A stretch of 24,174 nucleotides of DNA. It comes from Pseudomonadota bacterium. GTDB lineage: Bacteria; Pseudomonadota; Gammaproteobacteria; Steroidobacterales; Steroidobacteraceae. Of the stretch, positions 1 through 6,380 are shown one piece after another (the first letter of the stretch is position 1; each line of letters opens with the position of its first letter). The translations under genes and the position numbers were made by a program. The notes beneath the pieces are model-generated. The model saw only the letters and a program-made list of their open reading frames with translations, ran no database searches and was not told the origin of the DNA. Location of the stretch: the NCBI GenBank assembly GCA_023433515.1, contig JAEZCN010000055.1, positions 1 to 24,174 of the forward strand, given 5' to 3'.

Positions 1-98
1 CGGCTGGCATGAGCCGCCGTGCGGGCGCGGCTGCGGGCTGTGGACTACGTGGACGGCAGCAAGTGAGGTTCAGGAATCGTGCTCGAGGAAGAGGGCAA

Positions 99-491
99 TC
101 ACGCGAGCAGTCGCATGAAGTGCTCATAGGCCTCCGGGCCGCGCTCACGGGCGATCTCGCGTGCGTATTGCATCACGAGCCAGTAGCCGCGCAATTGCGC
201 CTGCGTAGTCTCGTTGCCGTCAGGGTCAACGAGGGAGTTTTCCTTGACCACCCAACCGCGCCATGGGGTAGTTAGAACGCGCCGATCCCGGTGCAGCAAA
301 AACAGTTTGGCAATGGGCTTGGAAGGCTTCGTTTTCCCGGCCTTCAGGTTGCGTGCCTGGCGCAGAGACACGCCACACCATTCCGCCACCAATTCGGCGG
401 GATACCCGTAGAAAATCGAGAATCTAAGCGGCTCGGACATGCGCGCACCCGCGTCGGCATACCCGAGCCCATCGAGCGGCGCCACGGACAC
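99..491 (-). CDS. Phage-type regulatory protein, DUF3653 / VC1465 (XafT)-like
   Basis: This is a 130-residue protein from a GTG start; an ATG at 440 would give 113 residues. Neither start has a good Shine-Dalgarno sequence. The central part (AELVAEWCGVS...ARNLKAGKTKPS) reads as a helix-turn-helix, followed by the conserved-looking LFLLHRDRR and W-GW stretches. From memory this pattern matches the small phage protein family DUF3653, which includes VC1465/XafT of the Vibrio TLC satellite phage. XafT activates XerCD recombination at dif for integration and excision. The family call is recognition without a search. Its position about 480 bp from a dif-like site on the same molecule fits the role well. 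It could instead be a plain phage transcriptional regulator of the same fold. Confidence 0.7.
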   Translation of the reverse strand: MSVAPLDGLGYADAGARMSEPLRFSIFYGYPAELVAEWCGVSLRQARNLKAGKTKPSKPIAKLFLLHRDRRVLTTPWRGWVVKENSLVDPDGNETTQAQLRGYWLVMQYAREIARERGPEAYEHFMRLLA

Positions 492-618
492 AAGGTCCGA
501 ATTCTGGGGCGCGTTTAGCTGCTCAATGTCTCGTGCGCGCGGTGCGATCCATCACGTTCCGCCACGACCGAAATTTACCCCGCAAACCTGCTCGGGGCCA
601 ACGCGAATTTTGTTGCCG

Positions 619-825
619 TCAGTTCGGCCCGCGAGGGCCGATAATCCGGGTCCGATCCAGGCCCAGAACATCGCATAAGCGTTCGCCGGGGAAGCGGCGC
701 GCCAGGGCAAGATACAGCCCAGACGACAGACACCACCAGCGAGCCGCGTCCGGGCTCAATGAGTACAGCAACCGAGTGAGTTTGATCGCGAACCAGAACC
801 ACAGCGTCCAACCGAATGCGCCCAT
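619..825 (-). CDS. Possible small membrane protein of the dif-adjacent element
   Basis: This is a 68-residue reading frame. The ATG at 825 is preceded by GAGG five bases upstream, a usable ribosome binding site. The frame remains open further upstream to 939. The N-terminal 20 residues are aromatic and hydrophobic (WTLWFWFAIK), a second hydrophobic patch follows (WWCLSSGLYLALA), and the C-terminus is basic. I recognise no family. Small hydrophobic proteins are common in filamentous phages and their satellites, which fits a gene in an element inserted at dif. A frame on the opposite strand (533-934) covers the same bases but lacks protein-like composition. The region 492-618 shows nothing else I can support. 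Confidence 0.35.
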   Translation of the reverse strand: MGAFGWTLWFWFAIKLTRLLYSLSPDAARWWCLSSGLYLALARRFPGERLCDVLGLDRTRIIGPRGPN

Positions 826-968
826 GGGATCCTCGAAAACACTGGGGCCGCGCAACGTCCGTGTCACTTGGCCCCGTGGAAACCTCTCAGCGCTTCCATA
901 CGCCGGGATTTCGGGTGACCCGCCGCATGGGTAAGCCAAGCAGCCGATCTCCGTCCACAGAGCTTCTC

Positions 969-996
969 ACTGCGCATAATGTATATTATGGTTAAT
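969..996 (+). other. dif: dif site (XerCD recombination site of the chromosome terminus)
   Basis: The 28 bases consist of an XerC-type arm ACTGCGCATAA (969-979), a central region TGTATA (980-985) and an XerD-type arm TTATGGTTAAT (986-996). The E. coli dif arms are GGTGCGCATAA and TTATGTTAAAT around the same TGTATA. Nine of 11 bases match in the XerC arm, 6 of 6 in the centre and 9 of 11 in the XerD arm, in a region otherwise strongly GC-rich. XerC and XerD resolve chromosome dimers here, activated by FtsK. The two mismatches in the outer XerD arm are where phage-derived att arms often differ, so this copy may be a hybrid attachment site rather than the untouched chromosomal dif. Confidence 0.88.
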
Positions 997-1097
997 GATG
1001 GAGGGGTGTACGGGCACAATGGCCGCGCCAGTCCCTCGTTGCCCTGGGGCCGCGCACTACCCGCGCCGACTCCCGTCTACATTCCCGCGCGACGCTG

Positions 1098-1469
1098 CTA
1101 AGACCGCGGCGCGGTCTTCGGCGCGCAATTTCGCATCTGCTGGCCGGCGATCGTGAACATCGCATCGTCGCCTTTGCTCCAGAACTCGTTGCCTCGTTCG
1201 TCGGCATAACGGGCGCCGGAAGCCGATGCGACCCGCGGCAGCGTCAATTCATTTCCGCGGAAACGCAGCTGGAGCGGCCCGTGGCCGTGAAAGTCCGCGG
1301 ACACGACGATCTCCCCACACTGGTACTCGCGCTTGTCGCTCACGGGGGTCTCCGCCGATGACGTCGTCGTGTCTTCGCGAGTCTGCGGCGCGGTCCGCGG
1401 CTCCACGGATTGCTTGCACGCGCCAAGCAATGCGGAGCAGCCGATCGTAAGCAATAACGATGTACGCAT
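1098..1469 (-). CDS. MliC-type lysozyme-inhibitor lipoprotein
   Basis: This 123-residue lipoprotein has a signal peptide ending in the lipobox LLGAC, so Cys18 would be lipidated. A Thr/Ser/Pro-rich linker follows (about 25-48). The C-terminal domain starts at YQCGE and contains GARYAD, a W-KGDDA-F strand and a final Cys. This is the pattern of the MliC/PliC fold (PF09864), periplasmic lipoproteins that bind and inhibit C-type lysozymes. The paired cysteines in YQC and RNC would form the fold's disulfide. The ATG at 1469 has a GGAG about 10 bases upstream. It is the first chromosomal gene right of dif and is divergent from the SMP-30-like gene. The family is well supported; inhibitor activity is inferred. 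Confidence 0.82.
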   Translation of the reverse strand: MRTSLLLTIGCSALLGACKQSVEPRTAPQTREDTTTSSAETPVSDKREYQCGEIVVSADFHGHGPLQLRFRGNELTLPRVASASGARYADERGNEFWSKGDDAMFTIAGQQMRNCAPKTAPRS

Positions 1470-1644
1470 TCCCGTCGCTCCGATTGCAGTCGCAGAGCTC
1501 GAAAGAAAGACCTTAGACGGCGCGCGCGAAACTTTCCGTCAGTCCTTGCCGTGCCGTTCGCGCGAGTTTCGTAGTGAGGCGCTCCCGTATTGCCTTGCGG
1601 GCACACTGTCGCGCATTCTCCCTGCAGATCGCGAGGGGAATCAC

Positions 1645-2667
1645 ATGTACACGTGCCGAAGGTCGGTCGTCGTGGCCGGCCTGCTTGGAGGGATTGTCGC
1701 GTTGAACTCACATGCCGCGGACGAATTCGCCCGTTTCGAATCGCTCGACGAGCGCTTCGACGAACTGATCGCGCCGGGCACGGCCGTCGAGAAGATCGCG
1801 GACGGACTCGAATGGTCGGAAGGGCCGTTATGGGACTCGCGCGACGCGACTCTCTACTTCTCGGATGTGAAGAAGAACGTCATCTGGCGCTGGAACCGCG
1901 ACTCGGGTGCGCAGAAATTTCTCGAGCCCAGCGGTTACACCGGCAGCACGCCCTTCCCCGGCATCGAACCCGGCTCGAACGGGCTCACGTTCGATCCGCA
2001 CGGAAAACTGACGATCTGCCAGCACGGCGACCGCCGCGTCTCGCAGCTCGGCGAGGATCGCAAGTTCATTCCGGTGGCCACCCACTTCGAAGGCAAGAAG
2101 TTCAACAGCCCTAACGACCTCGTCTACGACCGCAAGGGCGCGCTGTATTTCACCGACCCGCCCTTTGGACTGCCGCGGACGTTCACGGATCCGACGCGCG
2201 AGCTGCCGTTCAACGCGGTGTTCCGCGTTGACCCGGACGGCAAGGTCACGCCGGTCGCGACGGATCTCGAAGCGCCCAACGGCCTCGGCTTCTCGCCGGA
2301 CTTCAAGACGTTGTACGTCGCGAATGCGCGGGCGTCGCTGCCGATCTGGAAGGCCTATCCAGTCAACCCGGACGGGTCGCTCGGCGAAGGCCGCGTGTTC
2401 GCGGACTCGAGCAAGTACTACAACAAAGGCGACGGTGTGCCGGACGGTCTCAAGATCGACGTGCACGGCAACGTGTTCGCGACGGGTCCCGGAGGTGTGC
2501 TCGTGTACGCGCCAGATGGCACCCTGCTCGGCCGCATCCTCACGGGCGTTCCGACGTCGAACCTCGCCTTCGGTGAAGACGGCTCGACGCTGTTCATCAC
2601 GGCGAATCACCGGGTACTGCGCATGCGCACCCGCACGACGGGCTTGCCGCTGCCGGTCGCGCCGTAG
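1645..2667 (+). CDS. Exported SMP-30/gluconolactonase-like beta-propeller hydrolase
   Basis: The protein has 340 residues from the ATG at 1645, which has GAGGGG about seven bases upstream and opens a classic signal peptide (cleavage probably after HAA, about residue 25). The frame is open upstream to 1333, but that extension has no ribosome binding site or domain. The six-bladed SMP-30/gluconolactonase/LRE fold is shown by the metal-site residues: Glu59 in EWSEGPLW, Asn112 in SNGL, Asn157 in NSPNDL, Asn212 in APNGL and Asp267 in PDGLKID. Family members hydrolyse lactones such as gluconolactone using a divalent cation. The export signal places it in the periplasm. Twenty bases separate it from the ThuA-like gene, so the two form an operon probably concerned with sugars or sugar lactones. 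The precise substrate cannot be read from the sequence. Confidence 0.9.
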   Translation: MYTCRRSVVVAGLLGGIVALNSHAADEFARFESLDERFDELIAPGTAVEKIADGLEWSEGPLWDSRDATLYFSDVKKNVIWRWNRDSGAQKFLEPSGYTGSTPFPGIEPGSNGLTFDPHGKLTICQHGDRRVSQLGEDRKFIPVATHFEGKKFNSPNDLVYDRKGALYFTDPPFGLPRTFTDPTRELPFNAVFRVDPDGKVTPVATDLEAPNGLGFSPDFKTLYVANARASLPIWKAYPVNPDGSLGEGRVFADSSKYYNKGDGVPDGLKIDVHGNVFATGPGGVLVYAPDGTLLGRILTGVPTSNLAFGEDGSTLFITANHRVLRMRTRTTGLPLPVAP

Positions 2668-2687
2668 TTTTTCACGAGAGGGGTTAC

Positions 2688-3455
2688 ATGAGATCACGCC
2701 GATACCTGATCGGGCTCGCGGCCGTCGCCGTGGCCGCGACCTGTTTCATCCATCCCGCAGTCGCGGCCAGCAAGGGCAAAGGCAGCATCCTGGTGTACTC
2801 GGGCAGCACCGGTTTTCGCCACGATTCGATTCCCGCCGCGGTCGAAGCGATGAAGTCGATCGGCGCGAAGCTCGGCTACACGGTCGATACGAGCGAGGAC
2901 CCTAACGTCTTCACCGCGGACAATCTCGCGAAGTACAAGGTCCTCGTGCTCGTGAGCAACACGACGGACCCCAGGAAGCCCGAATCCGAGTGGTTCGTGG
3001 GTGAGCGGCGCGACGCATTGCAGGGATTCCTCGAGGCCGGCAAGGGAGTCGTGGGCCTGCACGCGGCCGCGGACTCGCATTACCACTGGCCGTGGTACGG
3101 ACAGATGATCGGCGGCTATTTCGCGATGCATCCGAAAGGCACGCCGACCGGCACGCAGACCGTGGTCGATGCGAAACATCCGGCGACGGCCAAACTACCG
3201 AAGACGGTCACGCGCAACGAAGAGTGGTACTACTACAAGGACGTGAGCCCGCTGTTACACGTGTTGGTGACGGTCGACCCGGCGACGATCGGTGATGGCC
3301 AGCCCGACGTGAATCCGAATCCGCTCGTCTGGTACCACCAGTTCGGCGGCGGCCGCGTGTTCTACAGCGGCCTCGGCCACACGTCCGACTCGTACTCCGA
3401 GCCGTACATCGTCGATCTGCTGTCCGGCGCCCTCACCTGGGCCGCCGGCAAGTAA
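2688..3455 (+). CDS. Exported ThuA-like domain protein
   Basis: This 255-residue protein has a signal peptide cleaved near AVAA (about residue 27). The rest is one ThuA-like domain (PF06283), a glutamine-amidotransferase-like fold. It contains ILVYSGSTGFRHDSI near the N-terminus, GLHAAADSHYHWPWYG in the middle, NEEWYYY, and the C-terminal PLVWYHQFGGGRVFYSGLGH motif. ThuA homologues are linked to trehalose and other disaccharide catabolism, and many exported copies sit beside sugar dehydrogenases or SMP-30 proteins, as here. The ATG has GAGAGGGG just upstream. A strong terminator starts 13 bases after the stop. The family is clear; no enzyme activity is established for exported members. Confidence 0.9.
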   Translation: MRSRRYLIGLAAVAVAATCFIHPAVAASKGKGSILVYSGSTGFRHDSIPAAVEAMKSIGAKLGYTVDTSEDPNVFTADNLAKYKVLVLVSNTTDPRKPESEWFVGERRDALQGFLEAGKGVVGLHAAADSHYHWPWYGQMIGGYFAMHPKGTPTGTQTVVDAKHPATAKLPKTVTRNEEWYYYKDVSPLLHVLVTVDPATIGDGQPDVNPNPLVWYHQFGGGRVFYSGLGHTSDSYSEPYIVDLLSGALTWAAGK

Positions 3456-3468
3456 CCCACCGCAACGA

Positions 3469-3506
3469 AAACGCCCGCGAGGCCACCGCTTCGCGGGCGT
3501 TTTTCT
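3469..3506. terminator. Bidirectional rho-independent terminator
   Basis: A perfect 10-bp stem, ACGCCCGCGA (3471-3480) with TCGCGGGCGT (3491-3500), encloses a 10-base loop. It is followed by TTTTCT on the plus strand and preceded by GAAA, which gives a U-run on the minus strand. It lies between convergent genes, ending the SMP-30/ThuA operon from the left and probably the aldo/keto reductase operon from the right. Confidence 0.88.
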
Positions 3507-3518
3507 CTTGCCGGGGTC

Positions 3519-3581
3519 CGGTGCCAGGCACGGAGCCCGGCACGGAGCCCGGTAATCCCGGGCTTTCCGTGCCAGGCACCG
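3519..3581. repeat. REP-like imperfect palindrome with internal tandem duplication
   Basis: The left arm (3519-3540) begins CGGTGCCAGGCACGGA and ends GCCCGG. The right arm (3557-3581) is its near-exact reverse complement, ending CCGTGCCAGGCACCG. Each arm carries GTGCCAGGCAC, itself a near-palindrome. Between the arms the 12-base unit CACGGAGCCCGG is present twice in tandem (3529-3540, 3541-3552). The structure lies between a terminator and the stop codon of the aldo/keto reductase gene, a typical place for repetitive extragenic palindromes. Confidence 0.65.
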
Positions 3582-3584
3582 TCT

Positions 3585-4547
3585 TCAGTCGAAGTTCTGG
3601 TCCCAGTACTTCTCGATGCGGGTGCGCATGGCCGCGTCGGGCATGCGTCCGCGCAGGGCGCCAAGGTTGTCCTCCAGATGCGCGATTTTCGTCATGCCCG
3701 GGATCGCGGCCGTCACGGCGGGATGCGAAATCACGTACTTCAGGAACACCTGGCCCCAGCTCTTCGCGTCGATCTCCGCCGCCCAGTCGGGCAGCACCTT
3801 GTCGCGCACGCGCGAGAACAGGTTGCCGTCGCGGCGGCCGCCGAACGGCAAGTTGATCAGCACGGCGATCTTCTTCTCCAGCGCCAACGGCAACACGGCT
3901 TCCGCTGACGCGCGATTGCCGAGCGAGTAATCGACCTGGATGAAGTCGATGGGCTGCGCCTTCATGACTTCGATCATCGCCCCATGCTGATTGCCGCTCG
4001 AGGTCGTGATGCCCACGTAGCGGATGCGGCGCTTGGCCTTCTGATCGAACAGGTGCGGGAACAACACGTCGACGCCGTTGAGACTGTGGATCTGCACGAG
4101 GTCGAGCACGTCCGTCTTGAGCCGGCGGAACGACTCCTCGAGCATCGCGGTGCCCTTCTCCAGGCTTCCCTCGGGCGCGGTGATCTTCGTCGCGATGAAA
4201 GCCTGCTTGCGATTGCCGATCTCGGCGAGTAGTTCGCCGATGACTTCTTCGGACTGACGATACGCGGGCGCGGTATCGATCACCGAGGCGCCGGCGGCCG
4301 TAAGCCCCGCGAGGACTTCGCGCCGGGCGGCGCGTTCTTCCGGCGTCGTGGGGCTGTAGTTGTTGGTGCCCACGCCGATCGCGGCGAGCCTTTCGCCCGT
4401 CGATGGTACGGGCCGGGTCATGAGAGGTCCGGCGGCCGCGGGTCGCGGCGCCTTTTCCTTCGCCTTGTCCGCGCCCCACGCGGTCGCAATCTGCGTGCCC
4501 GCCAATGCGGCGAGGCCGACCTTGATCACATCACGCCGTCCAGCCAT
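3585..4547 (-). CDS. Tat-type exported aldo/keto reductase
   Basis: The protein has 320 residues. The N-terminus (GRRDVIKVGLAALAG) is a twin-arginine signal with a short hydrophobic run, so export in folded form with its cofactor is predicted. The catalytic tetrad of aldo/keto reductases is visible: Asp91 and Tyr96 (DTAPAYRQSE), Lys121 (FIATKI) and His154 (LVQIHSLNG). These enzymes reduce aldehydes and ketones with NAD(P)H; the substrate is unknown. The ATG overlaps the stop of the upstream VOC gene by one base (TAATG), and a strong AAGGAGGAA lies inside the end of that gene, so translation of the two is coupled. An NAD(P)H enzyme in the periplasm is unusual, though Tat-tagged members of this family occur. 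Confidence in the family is high, in export moderate. Confidence 0.88.
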   Translation of the reverse strand: MAGRRDVIKVGLAALAGTQIATAWGADKAKEKAPRPAAAGPLMTRPVPSTGERLAAIGVGTNNYSPTTPEERAARREVLAGLTAAGASVIDTAPAYRQSEEVIGELLAEIGNRKQAFIATKITAPEGSLEKGTAMLEESFRRLKTDVLDLVQIHSLNGVDVLFPHLFDQKAKRRIRYVGITTSSGNQHGAMIEVMKAQPIDFIQVDYSLGNRASAEAVLPLALEKKIAVLINLPFGGRRDGNLFSRVRDKVLPDWAAEIDAKSWGQVFLKYVISHPAVTAAIPGMTKIAHLEDNLGALRGRMPDAAMRTRIEKYWDQNFD

Positions 4548-5554
4548 TACTTCTTCCTCCTTGCGGTGCCCTTCTTCTTCGCGGCCGATTTCTTTTTCGG
4601 CGCGGACTTTTTCGCCGGCTTGCGCACGGCTTTCCTTGCGACCTTCATTTTCGCGACGGGTTTCTTCGCGGCCTTCTTTTTCTTCTTCGGAGCCGCGGGT
4701 TTTGCCTTCGCCTTCGCGTGGGCCTTCGGCCTGGATCTGGCCTTTACCCTGGGCGCGGACTTTGGCTTCTCCGCAGCACCTTCCTGCTCCGGCCTCGACG
4801 CGATCGCGACGGCGGCTCCGGTCGGGTCGAAAAACGTCGCGATGCGATGTCCGCCCGGCACGTCCATCGGACCATTGACCGCGCGCGCGCCATTGCCGGT
4901 CGCCGCGCTGTATCCGGCATCGGTATCCGGCACCCGCACATAGGGCAGCCAGTTCGGCGGCGCGGGCATGTCGGCGGGCTTGTTGTAGATGCCGCCGCGC
5001 TGTACGCCGTTCCAGCCGAAGATCAGGTACGTACCGGCCGGGCCCATGTCCATGCGCTGCAGGGCTTCCCAGCCGAACAGGTTGCCGTAGAACGCGAACG
5101 CGGCTTCGTGATCGCTCGTGGCGAGTTCGTGCCAGGAGAACGTCCCCAGCGGCGCGACGGCTTCGTCGGGATGAGACTTCTCGGGATCGAGAATCGCGAA
5201 CACCGCGCCCTGCGGATCCTTGAGCACCGCGTAGCGCCCGGCGCCGGCGATGTCCTCGGGCTCCTTCACGATCGAACCGCCGGCGCGCACCGCGGCCGCG
5301 ACGGTTCCGTCCACATCGCGCGTGCCGATGTAGCTCACCCAGTGGGCAGGCATCTCGGCCGGGAAGTCCGCGGTGATCGGGAAGATTCCCGCCGTGGGTC
5401 CGATGTTCGCGAGGCACACCGTGTAGTTCGGATCGGCGGCCCAGGGCTCGACCTTCCAGCCCATGGTCCTGGAGTAGAAAGCCTTGGCGCCCGGCACGTC
5501 GCGTGTCATCAGCTCGTGCCATACGAATCGGCCACGCACATCGACAGCTTCCAT
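4547..5554 (-). CDS. Double VOC (glyoxalase-fold) protein with histone-H1-like tail
   Basis: The protein has 335 residues from the ATG at 5554, which has GGAG eight bases upstream. A GTG at 5596 would add 14 residues but lacks a ribosome binding site. Residues about 8-125 and 135-250 are two VOC/glyoxalase-like domains, each opening F-WHEL-T-D and containing FY...GW. The second ends ATFFDPTGAAVAIA. This tandem arrangement resembles the Streptomyces CFP32/hydroxylase-type and Xanthomonas VOC proteins. The last 80 residues (256-335) are 28 Lys and 7 Arg with Ala and Pro, like a bacterial histone H1 or AlgP tail. The tail may bind nucleic acid or polyanions. The substrate is unknown. The gene is translationally coupled to the aldo/keto reductase downstream. 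Confidence 0.85.
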   Translation of the reverse strand: MEAVDVRGRFVWHELMTRDVPGAKAFYSRTMGWKVEPWAADPNYTVCLANIGPTAGIFPITADFPAEMPAHWVSYIGTRDVDGTVAAAVRAGGSIVKEPEDIAGAGRYAVLKDPQGAVFAILDPEKSHPDEAVAPLGTFSWHELATSDHEAAFAFYGNLFGWEALQRMDMGPAGTYLIFGWNGVQRGGIYNKPADMPAPPNWLPYVRVPDTDAGYSAATGNGARAVNGPMDVPGGHRIATFFDPTGAAVAIASRPEQEGAAEKPKSAPRVKARSRPKAHAKAKAKPAAPKKKKKAAKKPVAKMKVARKAVRKPAKKSAPKKKSAAKKKGTARRKK

Positions 5555-5626
5555 GGACGAATCTCCGTAGTGGGGAATACGAAGATCATAGACCACCGGT
5601 CAGGCGGCGAGCGTTCGCCCCGGCGC

Positions 5627-5656
5627 GAAACTACTGAATCGGAAACTACTGAGTCG
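5627..5656. repeat. 15-bp tandem duplication at the end of the DUF4230-like gene
   Basis: GAAACTACTGAATCG (5627-5641) is followed directly by GAAACTACTGAGTCG (5642-5656), with one mismatch. The second copy contains the TAG stop of the DUF4230-like gene. The first lies in the spacer, so the duplication leaves the protein unchanged. Confidence 0.75.
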
Positions 5657-6380
5657 TCGTGGCGGGCAATGGCGCCGTGATGCGCTCCTTCCTCGGATAG
5701 ATGCCAAGCACCGTTCCATCAGGCTGGCGGCGCGCGAACGCGAGTCCGTTGACGAGCGCGACCGAACCGTCGCACAGCGTGATTTCCGGGCGCGGCGGAA
5801 TCCGGTCCTTCGCTTCCGGAATCTCGATCTCGATGCCCTTGATCGGCACGTTCAGCGCGCCGGCGATGCCCAACAAATAGGCTTCAAGTTCTTCCTTGAA
5901 GTGTTCGCTCAACTCTTTGTCAGTCCTAAGAAAATACCCTGTCAGATGGCGCGCCAACGGAGTCGCCTTCTGCATCTCCCGAATGACGATCGCCTGCTCG
6001 CTCTCGAGCGACCAGAAAGATGTTTGCGCGAGGTACTCACCGATGTCCGAGGGCACCGACGGGTCGTCCATGCGAATGGGTGGCGTGCTCGCGCGCAATA
6101 CGCCATCCGCGCCGATCGCGAGCTTCGTCTCGGCCAGGTCGAGCTCGTAATTGAGCTTGGCGGGCCAGATGACCATGACCATCGGATTCACGCCAGCCAC
6201 TTCGGGACAGGCGCGATACCAGACGGTCACCGTGCGCTCGTGTTCGACGATCGCGCGTGTTCGCATCTGGTTCACCATCACGGTGATGGGACTTTCCTCG
6301 GCGTCCTTGGTCGACCAGAGCCGGTAACCGACCGCGCCGAGCGCGATTGCGACGATGAGCGCGATCAGGTTTTTCAGCAT
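5646..6380 (-). CDS. DUF4230-like membrane-anchored protein
   Basis: The protein has 244 residues, with one N-terminal membrane segment (about 3-20) and the rest predicted outside the cytoplasm. From the middle onward it reads like DUF4230 proteins: a strand-rich region (RTRAIVEHERTVTV), a DLAETKL segment, and a helical region with FKEELEAYLLGIA. I assign that family tentatively, and its function is unknown. The ATG overlaps the thiolase stop by one base (TGATG) and has GGGAGG upstream inside the thiolase gene, so it is translated as the last gene of the beta-oxidation operon. The biological link between the two is unclear and may be only positional. Confidence 0.72.
   Translation of the reverse strand: MLKNLIALIVAIALGAVGYRLWSTKDAEESPITVMVNQMRTRAIVEHERTVTVWYRACPEVAGVNPMVMVIWPAKLNYELDLAETKLAIGADGVLRASTPPIRMDDPSVPSDIGEYLAQTSFWSLESEQAIVIREMQKATPLARHLTGYFLRTDKELSEHFKEELEAYLLGIAGALNVPIKGIEIEIPEAKDRIPPRPEITLCDGSVALVNGLAFARRQPDGTVLGIYPRKERITAPLPATTTQ

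Noticed and set aside
1..10. A possible ATG on the minus strand at 8-10 starting another gene of the element
   Set aside because: Only three codons are inside the window, and the bases upstream give no clear ribosome binding site.
1333..1644. A 104-residue N-terminal extension of the SMP-30-like protein
   Set aside because: It overlaps the MliC gene on the other strand, lacks a ribosome binding site, and the ATG at 1645 opens a clear signal peptide with GAGGGG upstream.
5606..5619. Short hairpin GGCGA/TCGCC downstream of the DUF4230-like gene
   Set aside because: The stem is only 5 bp and no U-run follows, so no terminator is supported.
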